Source: Endomicrobiia bacterium
GTDB taxonomy: Bacteria > Elusimicrobiota > Endomicrobiia > PHAN01
Direction: 5' to 3'
Assembly (NCBI GenBank): GCA_030018875.1
Contig: JASEHK010000003.1
Coordinates: 3,809-30,910, forward strand
DNA: 27,102 bases
Shown: positions 23,004 to 27,102 of the stretch, piece by piece
Numbering within the stretch: the first letter of the stretch is position 1
Layout: every line of letters begins with the position of its first letter
Translations under genes and position numbers: made by a program
The notes under the pieces: generated by a model
Told to the model about the DNA's origin: nothing
The model's database searches: none
The model's input: the letters and a program-made list of their open reading frames with translations, nothing else

Positions 23004-23106
23004 TTGTTATTCCGTCTGCACGATGAGATGCCCGCAATGCGGACAGATTATAGAGAAGCAATATCCGTGGGATGAGTATGTCTGCAAGTGCGGCTGGAGG
23101 GAATGA
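22981..23106 (+). CDS. 41-residue zinc-ribbon mini-protein
   Basis: A small frame overlapping the preceding gene by 23 nt and ending on the A of the next ATG. It contains CPQCGQII and CKCGWRE, so two cysteine pairs (CxxC and CxC) spaced about 15 residues apart, like a minimal zinc ribbon. An internal ATG at 23023 would start right before CPQC. Likely a nucleic-acid- or zinc-binding micro-protein. Confidence 0.5.
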   Translation: MRRFITHNCYSVCTMRCPQCGQIIEKQYPWDEYVCKCGWRE

Positions 23107-23234
23107 TGGTTGCTTCGATTGAGACCGGTCTGAAAATGGCATTGACGATACATCCCGTTATTTTGATTGCCGGCGCGGTCTGTATCGGCGTAGGGCTTAT
23201 TTGTTACGGATATTTTGCCAAGCGAAAGGAATAA
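23106..23234 (+). CDS. 42-residue single-span membrane protein
   Basis: The ATG overlaps the previous TGA (TGATG) and has GGAGGG upstream. It encodes a hydrophobic helix (HPVILIAGAVCIGVGLICYGYF) and a basic end (AKRKE). It lies one base before the ATG of the 3-TM holin gene, so a holin partner or antiholin is possible. Confidence 0.5.
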   Translation: MVASIETGLKMALTIHPVILIAGAVCIGVGLICYGYFAKRKE

Positions 23235-23235
23235 A

Positions 23236-23670
23236 ATGGGTCTCATAGACGGTATAGTTTCGGGCAGTATTTCAGGGACGCTTCAAGGCATAGGCTCGCT
23301 TGCCAAGGATTTAAGGCAGGTCTTTACGGGCGAAATATCGCCCGAAAAGAAAGCCGAGATGCAGGCCAAACTTCTGGAACTCGAATTTGTCGCGCAGAAA
23401 GCGCAGACAGACATAAATATCGAGGAGGCTAAAAACCCTAACCTCTTTATTGCGGGCTGGAGACCCGCCGCAGGTTGGACCTGCGTTTTTGCTCTTGCAT
23501 GGGCATTTATTCTTTTACCAACCTTCGTCTGGATTTCACAGATGGCGGGCAGCGGGATAGAGCCTCCCAAATTGCAGACTGCGGAACTTATCACACTTTT
23601 GTTGGGTATGCTCGGTATTGGCGGCTTAAGGACTTTTGAAAAATACACCGGGACGGAGAAAAATAGATGA
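23236..23670 (+). CDS. 3-TM holin (GTA-release holin family)
   Basis: A 144-residue membrane protein fitting the 3TM holin family (PF11351), which makes membrane lesions so that endolysin reaches the wall. The N-terminal half is soluble and helical (SPEKKAEMQAKLLELEFVAQ). It is followed by the characteristic NLFIAGWRPAAGWTC, hydrophobic spans (VFALAWAFILLPTFVWI; LITLLLGMLGIGGL) and the ending RTFEKYTG. I use ATG at 23236 with AAAGGA upstream; the longer frame would overlap the previous gene. The stop overlaps the next ATG. Confidence 0.85.
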   Translation: MGLIDGIVSGSISGTLQGIGSLAKDLRQVFTGEISPEKKAEMQAKLLELEFVAQKAQTDINIEEAKNPNLFIAGWRPAAGWTCVFALAWAFILLPTFVWISQMAGSGIEPPKLQTAELITLLLGMLGIGGLRTFEKYTGTEKNR

Positions 23671-23885
23671 AAAACATTGCTCCATCGACAGCCATTGCTT
23701 CATCGGACGACCATTATCATTGCTTTTGTCAAAGTTATGCTTGCGGACAGCAGATATGCTGTAAATGCGGCATTATAGAGGAAGCAACCCTTTGGAGAAA
23801 TGTCTGGGGGGATAGGGTGTCAAACGGAACGGATAATCTTGTAGTTGCTCAAAGCAAACCCCTTTCAGATAAGGAAGTGGAGTAA
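23667..23885 (+). CDS. Cys/His-rich small protein
   Basis: A 72-residue protein with a dense metal-binding segment (DHYHCFCQSYACGQQICCKCG, about residues 15-35, given in part as HYHCFC and CCKCG) and a plain hydrophilic remainder. It overlaps the holin stop (ATGA). Zinc binding is likely; function unknown. Confidence 0.5.
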   Translation: MKNIAPSTAIASSDDHYHCFCQSYACGQQICCKCGIIEEATLWRNVWGDRVSNGTDNLVVAQSKPLSDKEVE

Positions 23886-23888
23886 GCA

Positions 23889-23933
23889 ATGTCTATTGAC
23901 ATTATCCAAGCGGGCGGTATAGGGATAAAATGA
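23889..23933 (+). CDS. possible 14-residue leader peptide
   Basis: ATG-initiated 14-codon frame (MSIDIIQAGGIGIK) whose TGA overlaps the next gene's ATG, as in translational coupling. It may only reflect a promoter sequence, because the same bases contain TTGACA and TATAGG. Confidence 0.2.
   Translation: MSIDIIQAGGIGIK
23896..23923 (+). promoter_or_regulatory. possible promoter before the fibre module
   Basis: TTGACA (23896-23901), 16 nt, TATAGG (23918-23923, 4/6). Transcription would begin at about 23930, at the ATG of the next gene, giving a nearly leaderless message, which lowers confidence. Confidence 0.25.
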
Positions 23934-24268
23934 AATACTCTCTTGATTTTAACATCATCGCTACCGACATAATCCTTAACGCTCTCAAGAACGAAGTCCC
24001 GCTTAAGACGGATTCACGGCTCTGGCAGGCGGTTGAAGGGTATGAACTGGTAAAGACGTTGACTGAGGATTTATCTCCGGTTTTACGGGGTTTTGTGCGC
24101 TTCAACACACAATTAGACGCCGAGGCGATAAGGGATAAAGTGCAGGCAAAAGTAACTCCCGCCGTTCTTTCACAGATTCAGGCTGGTTCTTATTTACGGC
24201 TACATACTTGCGACCATGATTCCCCTGACAGAACAGGTTGCAAAATTGTATGGGAGTGGAAGAAGTAA
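23930..24268 (+). CDS. hypothetical protein
   Basis: A 112-residue soluble protein ending immediately before the LamG gene. Predicted mainly helical in the first half (IIATDIILNALKNEVPLK; LWQAVEGYELVKTLTEDL) with a more strand-like C-terminus (GSYLRLHTCDHDSPDRTGCKIVWEW). Two cysteines and two histidines near the end could bind metal. Not recognised. Confidence 0.5.
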   Translation: MKYSLDFNIIATDIILNALKNEVPLKTDSRLWQAVEGYELVKTLTEDLSPVLRGFVRFNTQLDAEAIRDKVQAKVTPAVLSQIQAGSYLRLHTCDHDSPDRTGCKIVWEWKK

Positions 24269-25003
24269 ATGGCAAATATAACAGACAACCTCATAGCCCG
24301 TTACCCGCTGGAAAGTCCTTATGACTCTTCTGGCAACGCAAGGACTCTCACGGTTACAGGTGCAACTGTAGACACCACCACCTTCAAACTCGGCGGGGCT
24401 GGCTATAATTTTGATGGGGTGGACGATGAGATGTCCTCAACTGCAACCGGATTGGACGGATTAACTGCTTTCTCCGCTTCTCTTTGGGTTTATCTCGACA
24501 CCAAAGGTAATGGAGAACGGTTTATAAATAAAGGAGAGGGTAATGCGGCTGTTGCCAATGCTAACGCATTTAGCATTGGATTGGATGGGAGTGTAGACCA
24601 AAAGGGACGATTCAGATTATATGTCGGCGATGGCACTACAGAAGCAACAATAGTATCTGATTCAGCATTTTCTACGGGGGTGTGGGTTCACATGGTTTGT
24701 GTTTGGGATGGAACTACAATAAAAATGTATTTGAATAATGCGCAACAAACTCAAACGGCCTCCATAAGTGGAACGATGCCCAATATAAACGACACTACTT
24801 ATCCTTTTTCATTAGGAATGAGAATTTATAACACGACAACAAAGGATTTATATATGGATGGTCGTCTTGATGAAATTGTTATTTGGTCTCGTGCTTTGAC
24901 TACAACCGAAATATCCCAACTTTATAACGGCGGGACGGGCAGGGAAGTGTCAGCGTGGCCGGGAACTGGTGGCAGACTCGTTAATGGAGGATTGGTGGGA
25001 TGA
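24269..25003 (+). CDS. LamG/concanavalin A-like lectin-domain tail protein
   Basis: A 244-residue protein made almost entirely of one LamG-type jelly roll (Laminin_G_3). The pattern is clear: ARYPLESPYDSSGNARTLTV, YNFDGVDDEMSS, FSASLWVYLDT, WVHMVCVWDGTTIKMYLNNA and the ending GRLDEIVIWSRALTTTEISQLYNGG (quoted in part). Such domains bind sugars at phage fibre tips or decorate the virion. It starts at the base following the previous stop and overlaps the next gene by 4 nt (ATGA). Sugar target unknown. Confidence 0.85.
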   Translation: MANITDNLIARYPLESPYDSSGNARTLTVTGATVDTTTFKLGGAGYNFDGVDDEMSSTATGLDGLTAFSASLWVYLDTKGNGERFINKGEGNAAVANANAFSIGLDGSVDQKGRFRLYVGDGTTEATIVSDSAFSTGVWVHMVCVWDGTTIKMYLNNAQQTQTASISGTMPNINDTTYPFSLGMRIYNTTTKDLYMDGRLDEIVIWSRALTTTEISQLYNGGTGREVSAWPGTGGRLVNGGLVG

Positions 25004-25899
25004 AATATCTTGGCGATTATCCCGTAAACGCTTCTGTAAAATTTTTCTGGAATACCAATGACGCTACCGGAGCAAGCATAACCCGTTCAACCGATGGAAC
25101 CCTTAAAATTTATAAGGACGGTTCTGTTACAGAACGAACCTCTTTATCTGGTGTAACCCAGACTGAGGACTTTGACTCTGCAACAGGCGTTCATTACGTG
25201 GCGATAGACCTCTCGGATAATACGGATGTGGGTTTTTATGCCGCAGGTAGCGAATATGCCGTAGTTATGACAAGTACGACAATTGATAGCAAGACCGTCA
25301 ATGCTGTAATAGGTCAGTTTTCAATCGAGAGAAGTGGCGGAGCGTTAGCATTGATAAAGGCAAGACTTGTGGGAACGATAGCGACAGGAACCCACAACCC
25401 ACAAACAGGCGATGCTTATGCCATAGTCAATACCCGCCTTCCTGCGGCCCTTGTCGGGGGCAGGATGGCTTCTAATGCCGAGGTAGTGGGGGATAAGACT
25501 GGCTATTCAATCTCCGGCACAAAGACAACGCTGGATGCTCTTAACGATATAACCGCCGCAAGCGTCTGGGCCGTGGCGACAAGACTCCTTACGGCGGGCA
25601 CGAATATAGTCCTTGTAAAGGGGACGGGGATAACCGGTTTCAATGACCTCTCGGCAGCGCAAGTCAATGCCGAAGCGGTAGATGCCCTTGCAACCGATAC
25701 TTACGCAGAACCCGCCTCGATTCCAGCGGCGACTTCTTCGTTAAAAGACAAAATAGCGTGGCTCTTTACCCTTGCCCGAAATAAAATTACGCAGACAGCC
25801 ACTACGCAAACCGTAAGGAACGATGCGGACGGGGCGAATATAGCAACCAGCACCCATTCCGATGATGGGACAACGCATACAAAGGGAGAGTGGGTGTGA
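25000..25899 (+). CDS. putative tail fibre/surface protein
   Basis: A 299-residue low-cysteine, Thr/Ala-rich protein. The N-terminal ~110 residues look like an Ig-like or baseplate-upper-protein fold (PVNASVKFFWNTNDATGASI, ...VGFYAAGSEYAVVMTSTTID). This is followed by a repetitive helical/extended region (ALIKARLVGTIATGTHNPQT; YAIVNTRLPAALVGGRMASN) and a C-terminal KDKIAWLFTLARNKITQTATTQTV segment (in part). I recognise this as a common virion-surface type in metagenomic phages, but not as a defined family. Confidence 0.55.
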   Translation: MKYLGDYPVNASVKFFWNTNDATGASITRSTDGTLKIYKDGSVTERTSLSGVTQTEDFDSATGVHYVAIDLSDNTDVGFYAAGSEYAVVMTSTTIDSKTVNAVIGQFSIERSGGALALIKARLVGTIATGTHNPQTGDAYAIVNTRLPAALVGGRMASNAEVVGDKTGYSISGTKTTLDALNDITAASVWAVATRLLTAGTNIVLVKGTGITGFNDLSAAQVNAEAVDALATDTYAEPASIPAATSSLKDKIAWLFTLARNKITQTATTQTVRNDADGANIATSTHSDDGTTHTKGEWV

Positions 25900-26171
25900 T
25901 GGCAATTGACACGCCCGCAAAAAGGAAATCGTGTATCGGAATAGCCCTAATCCCCTTGCGGACTGGTGTCATCCCGGACGGCAGTGATTTATCGGCTTCA
26001 CAGCGTCTCCATGTGCAAGGCTTCTATAGTGGAATAGGAAGCGGGCGAACTATTATACTCGGCATAAAATATCTTGATTTAGTTCTCGAACGAGTCCGCT
26101 TTGATTTCAAACGGCAATCCGAAAGATTTGATTTAATTATCGACAGAAAACGATTTGATTTAAAGGAATAA
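25899..26171 (+). CDS. conserved-type small virion protein with C-terminal 9-residue repeats
   Basis: A 90-residue protein beginning AIDTPAKRKSCIGIALIPLRTGVIPDGS, a pattern often seen in small phage/metagenome proteins beside fibre genes. I use ATG at 25899, overlapping the previous TGA. The last 33 residues are periodic: YLDLVLERV, RFDFKRQSE, RFDLIIDRK, RFDLKE, with a 27-bp DNA period (TTGATTT anchored at 26073, 26100, 26127, 26154). Function unknown. Confidence 0.55.
   Translation: MAIDTPAKRKSCIGIALIPLRTGVIPDGSDLSASQRLHVQGFYSGIGSGRTIILGIKYLDLVLERVRFDFKRQSERFDLIIDRKRFDLKE
26073..26168 (+). repeat. 27-bp tandem repeat (about 3.5 copies) encoding [YR][LF]D[LF]x5
   Basis: Four equally spaced copies of [C/T]TTGATTT at 26073, 26100, 26127 and 26154, exactly 27 bp apart, giving nine-residue repeats at the C-terminus of the small virion protein. 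Units are diverged in the intervening codons. Confidence 0.6.
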
Positions 26172-26173
26172 TT

Positions 26174-26431
26174 ATGGCAGAGATTACAATAAAACGAAAC
26201 GACCTCCAGCCCTATATCTATGCTCGTGCTATTGAATCTACGGGGACGGTAATTGATTTGACCGGGGCAATCATCAGGGCAACGATGAAGCGAATAGACA
26301 CTGGCACGCTTAAGATAAATCGGCAGACCGCAGGCGTTACAATTACGGCGGCTTCTACGGGTCTGTTCCAATACCAATGGCAAACAGACGATACCAATAC
26401 AATCGGAGCGCATACATTGAATTCGAGATAA
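26174..26431 (+). CDS. virion surface-type protein, interrupted by a frame change
   Basis: An 85-residue frame beginning with ITIKRNDLQPYIYARAIEST and DLTGAIIRATMKR, resembling the BppU-like N-terminal domain of phage baseplate/fibre proteins. The last residues (HTLNSR, then TAA) look wrong: in the -1 frame the sequence continues as YIEFEITPGSGGKFTLP and on to a TAG at 26512-26514. The natural protein is therefore likely about 113 residues and the annotated end is an artefact of an indel or of frameshifting. Confidence 0.6.
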   Translation: MAEITIKRNDLQPYIYARAIESTGTVIDLTGAIIRATMKRIDTGTLKINRQTAGVTITAASTGLFQYQWQTDDTNTIGAHTLNSR

Positions 26432-26514
26432 CACCGGGGAGTGGCGGGAAGTTCACCCTCCCCGCTAATCAAACGCTGAAAATATCCATCGTATCAGATG
26501 ATGATGCAACATAG
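26410..26514 (+). other. -1 frame continuation of the preceding protein
   Basis: 34 codons in the -1 frame relative to the gene at 26174, reading AYIEFEITPGSGGKFTLPAN and ending SIVSDDDAT before TAG. It continues the domain at the exact point where frame 0 becomes implausible. No slippery heptamer is visible at the junction, so a one-base deletion or assembly error is more likely than programmed frameshifting. Confidence 0.65.
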
Positions 26515-26550
26515 AACTGTTATCTTATCCACAACGTAAGGAGATGGGTG

Positions 26551-27036
26551 ATGACCATGCCGAGAAAAGATATTTTAGAAGGAAAGACCCAGAGAATCAA
26601 AACTGGTTGCGGATGGCTTTACGTTACATTGAATTATCAGGACGGGAAACCATTTGAAACTTTCGTGAGTATGGGAAAAAGCGGGGGTTGTGCGAATTCG
26701 CAGGCGCAGGCCCTCGGTCTCTTGGCGTCTTTATGTTTAAGGAATGGAATAGAACCCGGACTTTTAATCAGGCAATTGAAGGGCATTTCATGCCATATCC
26801 CTGTGAACGGGACACTTTCTTGCGCGGATGGTTTTGCGAAGTTAATTGAAAAAATAATGAATATTCAATCCCCGGTAGGTATAAGCGTAGAGGATGAATG
26901 TCCGGCGGGAGAGTCGTGGGGGAAGGTTTATCATCCACCTTACAGCGGAGTCGTGAATAGGGAGATTGTCTCCTATTCTCCCGCATTTCATTACGATTAT
27001 ATACAAGGAGATAAATGCCCAGCGGCCATCAAGTAA
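26551..27036 (+). CDS. standalone TSCPD-domain protein
   Basis: A 161-residue protein whose first ~110 residues match the TSCPD domain (PF12637) usually found at the C-terminus of adenosylcobalamin-dependent ribonucleotide reductases (NrdJ) or as a separate partner: TGCGWLYVTLNYQDGKPFE, SMGKSGGCANSQAQALG, then RQLKGISCHIP and a variant SCADGFAKLI in place of SCPDAIAK. The C-terminal tail lacks the usual cysteine-rich zinc ending but retains a conserved-looking DECPAGESWGKVYHPPYSG region (in part). No reductase gene is in the window. ATG at 26551 follows AAGGAGA; GTG at 26548 is also in frame. Confidence 0.8.
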   Translation: MTMPRKDILEGKTQRIKTGCGWLYVTLNYQDGKPFETFVSMGKSGGCANSQAQALGLLASLCLRNGIEPGLLIRQLKGISCHIPVNGTLSCADGFAKLIEKIMNIQSPVGISVEDECPAGESWGKVYHPPYSGVVNREIVSYSPAFHYDYIQGDKCPAAIK

Positions 27037-27102
27037 AAGAAAATCCGCTTGATGACTTACGGGAGTTCCATAAAAAGACGGGGGGTAGTTTTAGTTATCC
27101 CG
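27015..27102 (+). CDS. partial gene running off the window
   Basis: ATG at 27015 with AAGGAG 5 nt upstream, overlapping the TSCPD gene by 22 nt. It encodes MPSGHQVKENPLDDLREFHK and continues open to the window edge. Too short to identify. Confidence 0.5.
   Translation, partial: MPSGHQVKENPLDDLREFHKKTGGSFSYP

Noticed and set aside
26548..27036. TSCPD protein as part of a ribonucleotide reductase in this window
   Set aside because: No reductase catalytic domain is present; only the TSCPD domain can be supported.
1..27102. CRISPR array, tRNA genes, integrase or attachment sites
   Set aside because: No regularly spaced repeats, tRNA-like cloverleaf, recombinase motif or flanking direct repeats were seen on reading through both strands.

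Overview
This window is a stretch of a tailed double-stranded DNA bacteriophage (Caudoviricetes), or of a prophage or metagenomic contig derived from one. Every gene reads on the + strand. They are packed head to tail, mostly with 1-44 nt overlaps and Shine-Dalgarno (GGAGG-type) sites, so the host is a bacterium. I see no integrase, transposase, repressor gene, replication gene, tRNA, rRNA or CRISPR array. The head proteins resemble the Mu-like set (portal plus MuF, protein-I-like protease/scaffold, gp36-like connector, gpG-like morphogenesis protein). The tail module has a tube protein, a frameshifted assembly chaperone and a tape measure but no sheath, which points to a siphovirus with a long non-contractile tail. 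The exact host lineage cannot be read from the sequence.

Layout. 1-414: C-terminal end of a DNA methyltransferase. 458-2189: small and large terminase. 2146-7094: an unusual metabolic cassette between terminase and portal. It holds a radical SAM/SPASM protein, two tandem glycine-zipper membrane mini-proteins, a cytidylyltransferase-glycosyltransferase fusion, an unknown protein, a DAHP-synthase-family enzyme with an altered acceptor-site motif, and a zinc-finger/SAM methyltransferase/TPR protein. 7091-13740: head genes (portal-MuF fusion, AT-rich orphan, protease/scaffold, decoration protein, major capsid, connector, gpG-like). 13747-21322: neck and tail genes, including a DUF115/MAF-like gene (14322-15164) between the tail terminator and tail tube genes, and a chaperone read through a -1 frameshift at an A9 run. 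21325-23670: lysis region with several small membrane proteins, an M15 endolysin and a 3-TM holin, interrupted by a regulatory region at about 21,996-22,127. 23667-26514: small Cys-rich and unknown proteins, then LamG and other tail-fibre or surface proteins. 26551-27102: a standalone TSCPD-domain protein and the start of a further gene.

The most interesting hypothesis is that the phage carries a partial pathway for making and attaching an acidic keto-deoxy sugar. The chemistry would be a PEP-dependent aldol condensation (DAHP-synthase-like), CMP activation (SpsF/NeuA-like), tailoring (radical SAM, methyltransferase) and transfer (GT2 and DUF115/MAF-like). The MAF-like gene sits inside the tail operon next to Ser/Thr-rich tail proteins. 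The target could be the virion itself or the host surface. This is inferred from family membership and gene order, not shown.

Regulatory signals: two matched promoter-like elements (TTGAC[A/T], 13 nt, ATGGTA) lie in front of the terminase gene and the protease/capsid genes. An extended -10 promoter overlapping a 12-bp palindrome and competing hairpins lies in front of the DUF1064/endolysin genes.
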